This document shows, one piece after another, positions 1 through 8,621 of a stretch of 64,000 bases of DNA. A program made the position numbers and the translations under genes. Source of the DNA: Novosphingobium sp. 17-62-19 (lineage in GTDB: Bacteria; Pseudomonadota; Alphaproteobacteria; Sphingomonadales; Sphingomonadaceae); contig NZ_NCII01000013.1 of NCBI RefSeq assembly GCF_002256775.1, forward strand, positions 20,891-84,890. The letters are read 5' to 3'. The notes beneath the pieces were generated by a model. That model was not told where the DNA came from. It saw only the letters and a list, made by a program, of their open reading frames with translations, and did no database searches. Position 1 is the first letter of the stretch; every line of letters begins with the position of its first letter.

Positions 1-1
1 G

Positions 2-268
2 CAGATGTTCCCAGCCGTGGCCAAGATCGGCGCGGTCGAAAAGATGCGCCAGATCGTCGATTCCGCGCTACCGGGCGTACCGTTGCGGCACACGCCGACA
101 CCACCATCGCAGCTTCGCGTTCTGCCGGGCTTCGTCTATTTTGAGCTCGACCGGGGTGTGGGCGATTGGCGCGATTTTGCCACTGCCACCGCGCTCGGCC
201 TGCACGTGGCGGGTGATTGGCCCCAGTTGCGGATGGAACTGTGGTGCGTGAAAAGGGCGGCGCGATGA
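2..268 (+). CDS. tssK: TssK, T6SS baseplate component (3' end only)
   Basis: Only the last ~89 codons are in the window; the reading frame is open to the left edge, so the 5' end lies outside. TssK connects the T6SS baseplate to the membrane complex. The residues fit the family's C-terminal head: a segment like KIGAVEKMRQIVDSALPG, then a GFVYFELDR stretch, a WRDFA segment and a final LHVAGDWPQLRMELWCVK-type strand. It is followed 46 bp later by tssL, the usual TssK-TssL neighbourhood. Family recognition is from memory of conserved C-terminal motifs; confidence is high because of the context. Confidence 0.88.
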   Translation, partial: QMFPAVAKIGAVEKMRQIVDSALPGVPLRHTPTPPSQLRVLPGFVYFELDRGVGDWRDFATATALGLHVAGDWPQLRMELWCVKRAAR

Positions 269-314
269 GCGCGGCGCCGACTAGGTTGAAGGCTTGGCTG
301 AGGGGACGTTCGGC

Positions 315-1796
315 ATGAGCGGAGACGGTTCTTCCGACAACGGCAATCGCACGGTTTTCCGGCCATCCCCGCTGGCCGGGATGCGCGGAGGTGCGCCAGC
401 GCAGCCTTCGCCGACCACGCAGCCTCCTTCGGGTGGTGGCGCATGGGGCGCTCCGCCGCCGATGGCGCAGCCGCCTATGCCGCCGCAAGCGCCACCGTCC
501 GGCTTTGGCGCACCGCCCGCCGGGTTCGGTGAGCCACCGCCGTCGTTCGCTGCGCCGCAGCCGATGATGGGGGGCGGACGCCGCCTCAACGACGATGACA
601 TTCCCGTGCCCTCACGCCCACGGGATACGCGCAGCCCGCTGGTGATCGAGGCCGGCACAGTGCTGGCCTTGGCCGCATCTGTGCGATCAGGCCGTGCACG
701 CATTTCGATGCCCGATTTCCATCGCGAGGCAATGGAAGCCGTTGCTGCATACGACCGGGCGATTGCGCCGCTATACCCCGAAGAAACGCGGATGCGGGCG
801 CGCTATGGCATCTGCGCCACGATTGACGATATTGCCCAGAACCTTCCCGGTTCGGGAAATGATGGTGCTGAATGGGCGCGGCGCAGCCTTGTGGTCAGCT
901 TTTTCCGCGAAAACATCGGCGGTGACCGGTTCTGGCAGTTGGTTGACGATATGCTCGCACGTCCTGGCCAGAACGCCGAGGTGATCGAGCTTTACGCCGA
1001 TTGCCTTGCTGCGGGGTTCGAAGGCCGTTTCCGCGTGATGCCCGATGGCCGTGCGCGCTTGCAGCAGATCCTGACCAGCCTTTATGGCGCACTCGAACAT
1101 CCGCGCTCGCTTTCGCAGGTCGAGGTTTCGCCGATGTGGCGCGGCGCAGATGCACCGCTGCGCAAGATCAGTCCGTGGAGCAAGATTGCGCTTGCCGCTG
1201 CTGCCGCGCTGGCGCTGCTGCTGGCGATCTACATTGTGTTGCGCTTGCTGTTGATGACGGCAGGTTCGGATTCGCTTCAAGGCACCAAGGCGCTGATGCC
1301 GCAGGAAAATCTTCGTCTTTCACGGGTTGGCGCTGCCCCGCCCCCTGCGGCGGAGAGCGACCAATTGGTGAGGATGCGCACATTCCTCGAACCCGAAGTG
1401 CGGCAGAACCTCGTCGTGGTGGAAGAAGACGGCAGCACCGTGCGTGTGCGCACAACCGTCGGCCAGTTGTTCCAGTCCGGTTCTGACCGGCTTGAGCCCG
1501 GCCGCGCCGATTTGTTCGAACGCATCGGTCGCGCGGTTGAGGCGGAGCCGGGGCAAGTTACGATCGAGGGGCACTCAGACTCCGACCAGATCAACAGTCT
1601 CGCTTTCCCCGATAATACTGCGCTTTCACAAGCGCGGGCACAGGCGGTGGCGGGGATACTCGGGTCGGTCCTGTCAAATCCGGGGCGCATATCGGTAGAG
1701 GGCTATGGTGACGGCCGCCCGATTGCCGACAATGGTTCCGCCGAAGGCAAGGCGCTCAACCGCCGTGTCGAAGTTATCATTCCGCGTCAGCGCTAA
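315..1796 (+). CDS. tssL: TssL, DotU/OmpA-type T6SS inner-membrane protein
   Basis: Inner-membrane protein of the T6SS envelope complex with TssM. Order: a Pro/Gly/Ala-rich N-terminal tail (about residues 20-90), a DotU cytoplasmic domain (about 100-270), one transmembrane helix (about 295-317, run of Ala/Leu), and a C-terminal OmpA-like peptidoglycan-binding domain (motifs IEGHSDSD and NRRVEVII), making it an 'evolved' TssL. I chose the ATG at 315 because GAGGGGA lies about 8 bases upstream; an in-frame TTG at 294 is the alternative. The tail begins with RTVFRPSP around Thr13, matching a motif in PpkA downstream. Phosphorylation of TssL near this position by PpkA and binding by an FHA protein is known in Agrobacterium; for this protein it is inference. 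Confidence 0.93.
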   Translation: MSGDGSSDNGNRTVFRPSPLAGMRGGAPAQPSPTTQPPSGGGAWGAPPPMAQPPMPPQAPPSGFGAPPAGFGEPPPSFAAPQPMMGGGRRLNDDDIPVPSRPRDTRSPLVIEAGTVLALAASVRSGRARISMPDFHREAMEAVAAYDRAIAPLYPEETRMRARYGICATIDDIAQNLPGSGNDGAEWARRSLVVSFFRENIGGDRFWQLVDDMLARPGQNAEVIELYADCLAAGFEGRFRVMPDGRARLQQILTSLYGALEHPRSLSQVEVSPMWRGADAPLRKISPWSKIALAAAAALALLLAIYIVLRLLLMTAGSDSLQGTKALMPQENLRLSRVGAAPPPAAESDQLVRMRTFLEPEVRQNLVVVEEDGSTVRVRTTVGQLFQSGSDRLEPGRADLFERIGRAVEAEPGQVTIEGHSDSDQINSLAFPDNTALSQARAQAVAGILGSVLSNPGRISVEGYGDGRPIADNGSAEGKALNRRVEVIIPRQR

Positions 1797-1814
1797 GCAA
1801 ACGAGGCGAGACCC

Positions 1815-4800
1815 GTGAAGAAGTTTTTCGGCAACTGGTGGGTCCTGAGCGGCCTTGTCGTCCTGTTCCTCGTGTTGGTCCTGTGTGTCGGCCTGCCGAT
1901 CTTCGTGCGCATGTTGTCGCCATGGTGGGTGCGATTGCTGCTGTTTGCGGTGATCGTGGTGCCTTGGGGCTTGCTGGGTTGGCTGCGCGTGCGCAAAGGC
2001 CAGAAGGCAGCCGCTGCGATTGCTGCGGAGCTGGCAGGGCCTGCTCCGGGCGATGCCGAAGGACAGGCCGTTTCGGCCCGCATGGCAGAGGCGCTGGCTT
2101 CGCTGAAGTCCGGTTCCGGCAAGCGCCGTGACTACCTGTACAACCGCCCGTGGTACGTGATCATCGGCCCGCCGGGCGCGGGCAAGACCACCGCGCTGCT
2201 CAACTCAGGGCTGCGCTTCCCACTGTCCGACCAGTCGTTCAAGGGTGTTGGCGGCACCCGCAACCTTGATTTCTGGTTCGCGGATGAAGCCGTGATGGTC
2301 GATACGGCGGGCCGCTATACCACGCAGGATTCCGATAGCACTGCCGATGCAAAAGGCTGGACAAGCTTTCTCGGCCTGATGAAGCGGCATCGCCCGCTGT
2401 CGCCGGTCAACGGCGTGATCGTGGCGATTGGCGTGGACGAACTGTTGCAGGCGGATCGCGCCGGGCTGGATCGCCACGCCGCGCTGGTGCGCCGCCGCTT
2501 GACCGAAGTGCGCGCCACGCTCGAAGTTTCGGTCCCGGTCTACCTGCTGCTGACCAAGGCTGATTTGATCGCGGGCTTCAGCGAATTCTACGACGATCTC
2601 GATGTAGAAGGTCGTCGCGCCGTGCTCGGCGCGACGCTGCCGGTCGAACTGAAAAAGCCGACCAGCGACGACGTGGTGGGCGCGTTCGATGCGGTGGTGG
2701 CGGCGCAGCAGGCACGGCAGGCCAAACGCTTGTATGAGGAAGTCGATCAGACCCGGCGTAGCCTGATCCTCGGTTTCCCTTCTCAATTGGGGGCGCTGCG
2801 CAATCGCATGGCGCGCTTTGTCGATGGCGCGTTCCTGTCGGGCGATCAGCCTTCGGGCACGCTGCGTGGGTTTTATTTCACCAGCGGTGTCCAGCAGGGC
2901 GCGCCGCTGGACCGCATTCTTGCGGGCGTGGCCGAAAGCTATCAGAGCGTCAGTTCATCCGCAGGCGGATCGGGGCGAACCTACTTCCTCAACCGCGTGT
3001 TGACCGAAGTTGTGTTTGGCGAGGCAGGGCTGGTCGAGGCCGATCCCGCTGCGCGCCGCCGCCAGCAAGCGCGCACGACGGCAGGCGTGATTGGCGTTGC
3101 GGCAGCAGCGGCGGTGGTCGTGGCACTGTGGGGCGTCAGTTTCTGGCAGAACCGGTCGTTCCAGTCGGCGCTGGGGCAGTCTTCTGCGCAGGCGGCTACG
3201 CTGGTGCAGCAGACCGGCGTTGATCTGGTGGAAGTGCGCGACACCGACCCTGATCTGGAGCAGGCGCTCAGCAGCCTGCGCGCATTGCGTATGCTGCCGC
3301 AGGGCTATGCCGAACAGGCAGCGGGCGAACCGGGTCTGTTCAAGCGCTTCGGTCTCTATCAGTCGAGCCATGCGGATGCGGCGGTTGAGTCGTACCGCTC
3401 GGGCCTTCGCCGTATCCTGCTGCCGCGCATTTTGCTGCGGATCGAACAGTACATGGCGGCAAATTCAGCCGATCCGATGGCGGTCTATCAGCCGCTCAAG
3501 GTCTATCTGATGTTGGGAGGGCAGGGTCCACTTGATCCCGGCACTATCAAATCGTGGGTCGAGGGTGACTGGCTGAACGAACAGTTCCCCGGTGCCGATC
3601 GCGCGCCGGTGCGCAAGGAACTGGGTGAGCATCTGGCTGCGCTGCTGGAAGATCAGGGAATGTCGTCCGAATGGGCCGGGCGCAAGGCCCCGCTCGACGG
3701 TACGGCCATTGCCTCGGCACGCGCCGCGTTGCAGACGTTGAGCCTTGCTGACCGGGCCTACGCAGTGCTGCGTCAAAAGGCGTTGGCAGGATCTGAGCAA
3801 CCGTGGCGTGCCAGTGCGGCTATTTCGGCTGGTGATGCACAGGCCTTTGCCAATGGGGCAGAGGTCATGCTGCTCGAAGTGCCCTACTTCTACACGCGAG
3901 AGGGTTACGAGAAGTCCTATCTGCCAGGGCTGGTAACCGTGGCGGGCGATCTTCAGAAAGACCTGTGGGTTTTGGGCGAGGGTGCGGAAACCGCAGGCGT
4001 GCAGGCGCAGGTCGAACAGATCCGTCCCGGCGTTGCGGCGCTTTATGCGCGCGAATACATCGATTCGTGGGAGCGGGTGGCGACTTTGCCGACGCCGGGC
4101 AATTTGTTCGGTGATCCGGCAGCACTTGGTGCATTCGCCAAATCGCCTTCGCCGCTCAAGGTGCTGCTGATCGAACTGCGCAAGAATACGACCTTTGCCG
4201 GTGGTGCCAAGGCGCTGGGCGATATGGCCAAAGACAAAGTCCAATCGTCGCGCTTTGGCAGGCTGGCACAGGCAGCGGCTGGATCGGCAGGAGGGGCGCA
4301 AGTCGATGCGGCAACCGCGATCAGCTCTCACTTCCAGCCGGTTCACGACTATGTCGGCGATGGTAAAACACCCGCCCCGATTGATGATTTTGTCGCTGCG
4401 ATCAAGAAAGCGGGCGAGGCGATCAATTCGGCAAAACTGGCAGGCGGCGGCATGGGGGCCGACGCGGTGCAAAGCCAGATGGCGATGGCGCTGGGCGCAG
4501 TGGCCACCAACGCTGGTGGCGCGCCGCCACAGTTGCAGAACTTCGTGGCCGCAGCCACCAGCGGCGGGTCTTCGGCCACCACGGCTGCTGCGCAAGGCGC
4601 GCTCAGCGATGCCTATGCGCAGTCAGTCCTGCCCGATTGCCAGTTAGCGACGCAGGACCGCTACCCTTTTGTCGGAACCGCCGTGGCCGACGCTTCGCTG
4701 GCTGATGTCCAGCGGATCTTTGGCCTCGGCGGTACGATGGACAGCTTCATTCAGGCCCGCGTGGTACCTCTGCTCGACATGAGCGGGCCTGTGTGGCGCT

Positions 4801-5279
4801 GGAATGCCCAGAATCCGCAAACCGCGACGCTGAACCCATCGACGCCTGAAGAGTTCGTCAAGGCGCGGCAATTGCGGGATATTCTGGCAGGCGGCCTGAA
4901 CGTGAAGATTGAGGCCAAGGCCTTTGGCGCAGGCGTTGATGCGGTGGAACTGGTAGTTGGCAACACCCGCTACAACTTTGAGCGCGCTTCGCTGGGTGCG
5001 CAAAAGCCGTTGGCATGGTCGCCGCAAGGAAACCTGCCGATAGCGTCGGTCGCGATGATGTCGGCCGGAGCGAAGGTTGGCGGGGTTGAAACGGAGGGCC
5101 CGTGGGCGTTGTTTCGCCTGATGGATGTGGCGCGCAAGGAAAACGCCGGGCCGTTGGCGGTGCTGGCAACGTTTGGATCGGGCGCCCAAACCGCCGTTTT
5201 CAAGATCAGCCTGCCCAATGATCGCAATCCGTTCGGGCGTGGCGGGTTGTGGAGTTTTCGATGCCCGACGGTGCTTTAA
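1815..5279 (+). CDS. tssM: TssM (IcmF), T6SS inner-membrane ATPase-like channel protein
   Basis: Large core membrane protein (1154 aa, normal family length) that bridges the inner membrane and periplasm with TssL and TssJ. Two transmembrane helices lie within residues 8-60. A P-loop GPPGAGKTT sits at about residues 117-125, and a third helix near 420-440 separates the cytoplasmic NTPase-like part from the long periplasmic IcmF-related/DUF1215-type C-terminal region. The start is GTG at 1815 with GAGGCGAG just upstream, 18 bases after tssL. The next gene, tagF, begins inside its last codons, suggesting translational coupling. Confidence 0.95.
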   Translation: MKKFFGNWWVLSGLVVLFLVLVLCVGLPIFVRMLSPWWVRLLLFAVIVVPWGLLGWLRVRKGQKAAAAIAAELAGPAPGDAEGQAVSARMAEALASLKSGSGKRRDYLYNRPWYVIIGPPGAGKTTALLNSGLRFPLSDQSFKGVGGTRNLDFWFADEAVMVDTAGRYTTQDSDSTADAKGWTSFLGLMKRHRPLSPVNGVIVAIGVDELLQADRAGLDRHAALVRRRLTEVRATLEVSVPVYLLLTKADLIAGFSEFYDDLDVEGRRAVLGATLPVELKKPTSDDVVGAFDAVVAAQQARQAKRLYEEVDQTRRSLILGFPSQLGALRNRMARFVDGAFLSGDQPSGTLRGFYFTSGVQQGAPLDRILAGVAESYQSVSSSAGGSGRTYFLNRVLTEVVFGEAGLVEADPAARRRQQARTTAGVIGVAAAAAVVVALWGVSFWQNRSFQSALGQSSAQAATLVQQTGVDLVEVRDTDPDLEQALSSLRALRMLPQGYAEQAAGEPGLFKRFGLYQSSHADAAVESYRSGLRRILLPRILLRIEQYMAANSADPMAVYQPLKVYLMLGGQGPLDPGTIKSWVEGDWLNEQFPGADRAPVRKELGEHLAALLEDQGMSSEWAGRKAPLDGTAIASARAALQTLSLADRAYAVLRQKALAGSEQPWRASAAISAGDAQAFANGAEVMLLEVPYFYTREGYEKSYLPGLVTVAGDLQKDLWVLGEGAETAGVQAQVEQIRPGVAALYAREYIDSWERVATLPTPGNLFGDPAALGAFAKSPSPLKVLLIELRKNTTFAGGAKALGDMAKDKVQSSRFGRLAQAAAGSAGGAQVDAATAISSHFQPVHDYVGDGKTPAPIDDFVAAIKKAGEAINSAKLAGGGMGADAVQSQMAMALGAVATNAGGAPPQLQNFVAAATSGGSSATTAAAQGALSDAYAQSVLPDCQLATQDRYPFVGTAVADASLADVQRIFGLGGTMDSFIQARVVPLLDMSGPVWRWNAQNPQTATLNPSTPEEFVKARQLRDILAGGLNVKIEAKAFGAGVDAVELVVGNTRYNFERASLGAQKPLAWSPQGNLPIASVAMMSAGAKVGGVETEGPWALFRLMDVARKENAGPLAVLATFGSGAQTAVFKISLPNDRNPFGRGGLWSFRCPTVL

Positions 5280-5788
5280 CCCACTGGCTTTTCGGGAAAA
5301 TGCCCGCGCATGGCGATTTCGTCTCACGCGGGATCGATCCGGGCGTGCGGGACGAGCTTGATCGCTGGTTGACGGCTGAAATGGGGCGCGGGCAGGCCGT
5401 GTGGGGTGGAGAGTTTGATCAGCGATACGAAGCAGCGCCTGTCTGGCATTTCGTCGATAGACGTGGCGCGGACGAGTGGAGCGGCGGCATACTCTGCGCT
5501 TCGACTGACCGCGTCGGACGGCGGTTTCCGCTGATGTTTGCGTCTGCTGCCGCCGATTGTTCCGGGGCTGTTATGGCTTCTGCGGGCTGCCTCGACCTTG
5601 TCGGTCAGGCTTTTGCCGAAGGATGGGATGCGGACCGGTTGGCCGAAGCAGTGCTTGTGCCAGACAGTCTGCCGTGGCACCCCGAAGGGCCATCGTGGGC
5701 GCTGGTGGGCGAGGATGGGCCAGTGATTGAATATGCGGGTAGAACCCCGGCAGGAGTGATCGAGCGGATGTTGGAGATGGCCGCATGA
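5261..5788 (+). CDS. tagF: TagF, T6SS accessory/repressor protein
   Basis: TagF family (DUF2094), about 175 aa. The diagnostic N-terminal signature is HWLFGKMPAHGDFVSRG, followed by DRWL and a PVWHFV segment. In characterised systems TagF acts post-translationally on Fha-dependent assembly and can repress the apparatus. It overlaps the end of tssM by 19 bases and ends in an ATGA overlap with pppA. I chose ATG 5261 because GGAG lies 7 bases upstream; GTG 5249 is an alternative. Its position beside pppA/ppkA is the standard regulatory cassette layout. Confidence 0.9.
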   Translation: MPDGALTHWLFGKMPAHGDFVSRGIDPGVRDELDRWLTAEMGRGQAVWGGEFDQRYEAAPVWHFVDRRGADEWSGGILCASTDRVGRRFPLMFASAAADCSGAVMASAGCLDLVGQAFAEGWDADRLAEAVLVPDSLPWHPEGPSWALVGEDGPVIEYAGRTPAGVIERMLEMAA

Positions 5789-6537
5789 CCAGTACGTTCC
5801 GCATCGAAGACATTGCGCTCACGCATGTCGGGAATGTGCGCAAGCAGAATGAGGATGGCCATTTCGCCGATCTGGGCAATGGCGTGTGGATGGTGGCTGA
5901 CGGTATGGGCGGCCACACCAACGGCAAGCTTGCGTCAGAGGCGCTTGTGGCCGCTGTAGGTGCAGTTCGGGTGCCCGAAACACTCGATGCTGCGTGCGAT
6001 GTTGTGGCCAACGCGATCCATTCGGCAAACACCGCGATCTTTGGCCATGCGCAGGAGGCCGGGGTCCAGATGGGATCGACGGTGGTGGCACTGGTTTTGC
6101 GTGGCGAAGAATTTGCGGTGCTGTGGGCGGGAGACAGCCGCGCCTATTTGCTGCGCGAAGGCCAGTTGATCCAATTGACGCGGGATCACACGCAAGTGCA
6201 GGAAATGGTCGATCGCGGATTGCTTGATCAGGCCGATGTCGAAGATCACCCGATGAAGCATGTCCTGTCGCGCGCAGTGGGCGTGCAGGATGCGCTGGAG
6301 ATCGATGCGATCCGTGACTATGCGCAGACGCGTGACCTGTTCCTGCTGTGCAGTGACGGCCTCTATGGGGTTGTGGAGGAAGCTGAGATCGCCAGAATGC
6401 TGGGCGAGCATGGCATTGCAGCGGGCGACGCACTGATCGCGGCGAGCCTTGCCGGAGGAGCGCCGGACAATGTCACCGTCGCGCTGGTCAGCGTGAACGA
6501 ACCCACTCTGCTGGTAGTGAACGGAGCGTCATCGTGA
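5785..6537 (+). CDS. pppA: PppA, PP2C-family Ser/Thr phosphatase of the T6SS
   Basis: 250-aa PPM/PP2C phosphatase that removes the phosphate added by the T6SS kinase. Metal-binding motifs are visible in order: VRKQNEDG, VADGMGGH, GSTVVAL, LWAGDSRAYLLR, CSDGLYG and PDNVTVALV. It is soluble, with no membrane helix. It overlaps tagF (ATGA) and ppkA (GTGA) by 4 bases each, so the three regulatory genes are translationally coupled. The pairing with PpkA and an FHA protein identifies it as the T6SS threonine-phosphorylation switch rather than a general phosphatase. Confidence 0.93.
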   Translation: MTSTFRIEDIALTHVGNVRKQNEDGHFADLGNGVWMVADGMGGHTNGKLASEALVAAVGAVRVPETLDAACDVVANAIHSANTAIFGHAQEAGVQMGSTVVALVLRGEEFAVLWAGDSRAYLLREGQLIQLTRDHTQVQEMVDRGLLDQADVEDHPMKHVLSRAVGVQDALEIDAIRDYAQTRDLFLLCSDGLYGVVEEAEIARMLGEHGIAAGDALIAASLAGGAPDNVTVALVSVNEPTLLVVNGASS

Positions 6538-8597
6538 GCGACAAGAACGGTCAAGGCAGCGACGACGAACCGCGCACCGTCTTCAACCCTCAGCCGATTG
6601 AGCCGAGTTCCCCTCCGGCCGCCGCCCCGGACGGAAGTGGTTGGGGTAGCCCACCACCGGAACCGGCGAACGTCGCGCCTCAACCGGTTGAGCCTGTTCC
6701 GCCAGTGCCAGAAAATGCACCGCCAGAACCCGTGACGCCGGAACCTGCTGCGCCGACGCCTGCGCCATTGGCTGAAACCGAGTTTCCGGGGATGACGTCT
6801 TTCCCTGCCGCAACGGCCGGGGAGCCGCGCGAGGTGCGCGAAGGGGACGTGCTGAACCACCTTTACCAGGTCCGCCGCTTCATTGCGCGTGGCGGCATGG
6901 GGCAAGTGTTCGAAGGCGTGAACATCAACAACGAGGACGAGCGTGTTGCGATCAAGGTGATCCTGCCGCATCTGGCTCGTGATCCCAACGTCTTGGCAAT
7001 GTTCCGCAAGGAAGCACGCACACTGACTCGGCTTAGCCATTCTGCGCTGGTGCAATACCGCACACTGGCGATGGAGCCACAGCTTGGCGTGTTCTACATC
7101 GTCACCGAATATATCGACGGGCGCAATCTGTCGGACGTACTTTCGACGATTGAGGCAACCCCGGCGCAGTTGATCTCGCTGATCCGCACACTGGCCGAAG
7201 GTCTGGCGGTCGCGCATTCGCTGGGGGCAATCCACCGCGATATTTCGCCCGACAACATCATGCTGGAAAGCGGACGGCTGGACCGTGCCAAGGTAATCGA
7301 CTTTGGAATTGCCAAGGATCTCGATGGAGGTAGCCAGACGATCGTCGGCGATGGCTTTGCCGGAAAGCTCAACTATGTCGCGCCAGAACAATTGGGCGAT
7401 TTCGGGCGACAGGTGGGGTCGTGGACCGATGTCTACAGCCTTGGCCTGACCATCCTTGCACTGATCAACAAGCGTGACGTCAACATGGGCGGATCGCTGG
7501 TCGATGCAGTGGACAAGCGCCGTGCAGGCCCAGATCTATCGCCAGTCCCGGCAGAAGTGCGCCCTGTTCTGGAAGGTATGCTCAAGCCCAATCCGGCTGA
7601 CCGCTTGCGCACGATGGAAGACGTGATCGCCGCATTGGGTGACCGGACCACGATCACAAGCGCACCTCCCGCCCCACCACCGAAGGCGGCGAAAGCACCC
7701 AAGGCTGCGCCTAAGCCAAAGTCACCCGTCGTTGCCGGAAGTGACGAGGACAAGCAGCGCAAGATGCTGATTGGCGCTGGCGTGGCCGCTGCGGTCGTGC
7801 TGCTGGGTGGCTTGGGCTATGCGTTGTCTTCGGGCGACGATACCGCGCCGGCAGACGCTGCAACATCAGCGGCCCCGGCGCTTCCTGCTGGCGATCCGCT
7901 GAAGACTGCGCAGGCCGTACTCAATGGCGGGCTGGCTTCGGTGTCTTGCTCATGGCTTGATGTCAGCGATCTGCAAGTTCAGGGAACTGATGTGGCTCTT
8001 GCGGTAAAGGGGGTGGCGGGGCGTCCGGTCGATGCGCAGAACGAGATTGGCAAACTGCTGTCAGCCAAAGGACTTCGCGCAGCTTCGATCGATTTCAGCG
8101 ATGTTTCGCAAATCAGCCCTAACGATTGCGGCCCGATAGAGGCTTTCCGCCAGATCAGGGGCCAAGGGGCCTCGCATATCTCGGTTCCGCAGGTGAAATG
8201 GGAACTTGCCCCGCTTCCAGCGGATGATGCGGATGCTGGCAAGCTTGGCGCACCTGTCGTCCTGAATATCGACCTCAACGGCGTGGATGGCGATATTGCT
8301 GTCGTTGGCCTTGAAGACAGTGGCGAGATGACATTTGAGCCGCGCCTTGATCGCGCCACTATCGAGCCTGCGAAAGTTTCGCCCGGAGTGTACCGTCTTC
8401 CCGTTACTACGACGCATCCAGGTTGGACCGGTGTGTTCCTTCTCTATGGTAAAGGACCGTTTGATCAGAGCTTGCTCAACGGCTCGACAAGTACCCGTGG
8501 CGGCAACTGGGCACAACGCTTCCTTGCCGAAGCGCGGGCGAAGGGGTGGCAGGCCGATACGGTCTGGTACAAGACGGTCAACGAAAGGCCGGACTGA
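6534..8597 (+). CDS. ppkA: PpkA, membrane Ser/Thr kinase of the T6SS
   Basis: 687-aa Hanks-type kinase. A disordered Pro-rich N-terminus (1-100) carries RTVFNPQP with Thr15. The kinase domain (about 110-370) has GGMGQVFEG, the lysine in VAIKVIL, the catalytic HRDISPDNIML, DFGIAKD and APEQ. A Pro/Lys-rich linker follows, then one transmembrane helix (about 411-433) and a periplasmic C-terminal region of ~250 aa with no recognised domain. It starts with GTG overlapping the pppA stop. Known homologues phosphorylate Fha or TssL to trigger assembly; here the substrate is inferred from the shared RTVFxPxP motif. It converges on tagH with 24 bases between stop codons. Confidence 0.93.
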   Translation: MSDKNGQGSDDEPRTVFNPQPIEPSSPPAAAPDGSGWGSPPPEPANVAPQPVEPVPPVPENAPPEPVTPEPAAPTPAPLAETEFPGMTSFPAATAGEPREVREGDVLNHLYQVRRFIARGGMGQVFEGVNINNEDERVAIKVILPHLARDPNVLAMFRKEARTLTRLSHSALVQYRTLAMEPQLGVFYIVTEYIDGRNLSDVLSTIEATPAQLISLIRTLAEGLAVAHSLGAIHRDISPDNIMLESGRLDRAKVIDFGIAKDLDGGSQTIVGDGFAGKLNYVAPEQLGDFGRQVGSWTDVYSLGLTILALINKRDVNMGGSLVDAVDKRRAGPDLSPVPAEVRPVLEGMLKPNPADRLRTMEDVIAALGDRTTITSAPPAPPPKAAKAPKAAPKPKSPVVAGSDEDKQRKMLIGAGVAAAVVLLGGLGYALSSGDDTAPADAATSAAPALPAGDPLKTAQAVLNGGLASVSCSWLDVSDLQVQGTDVALAVKGVAGRPVDAQNEIGKLLSAKGLRAASIDFSDVSQISPNDCGPIEAFRQIRGQGASHISVPQVKWELAPLPADDADAGKLGAPVVLNIDLNGVDGDIAVVGLEDSGEMTFEPRLDRATIEPAKVSPGVYRLPVTTTHPGWTGVFLLYGKGPFDQSLLNGSTSTRGGNWAQRFLAEARAKGWQADTVWYKTVNERPD

Positions 8598-8621
8598 CCT
8601 TGCTTCTGCCTTTGCTGGGCC

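Noticed and set aside
3465-4595. Minus-strand 376-codon frame inside tssM
   Set aside because: Arg/Cys/His-rich composition and complete overlap with a well supported gene; a shadow frame.
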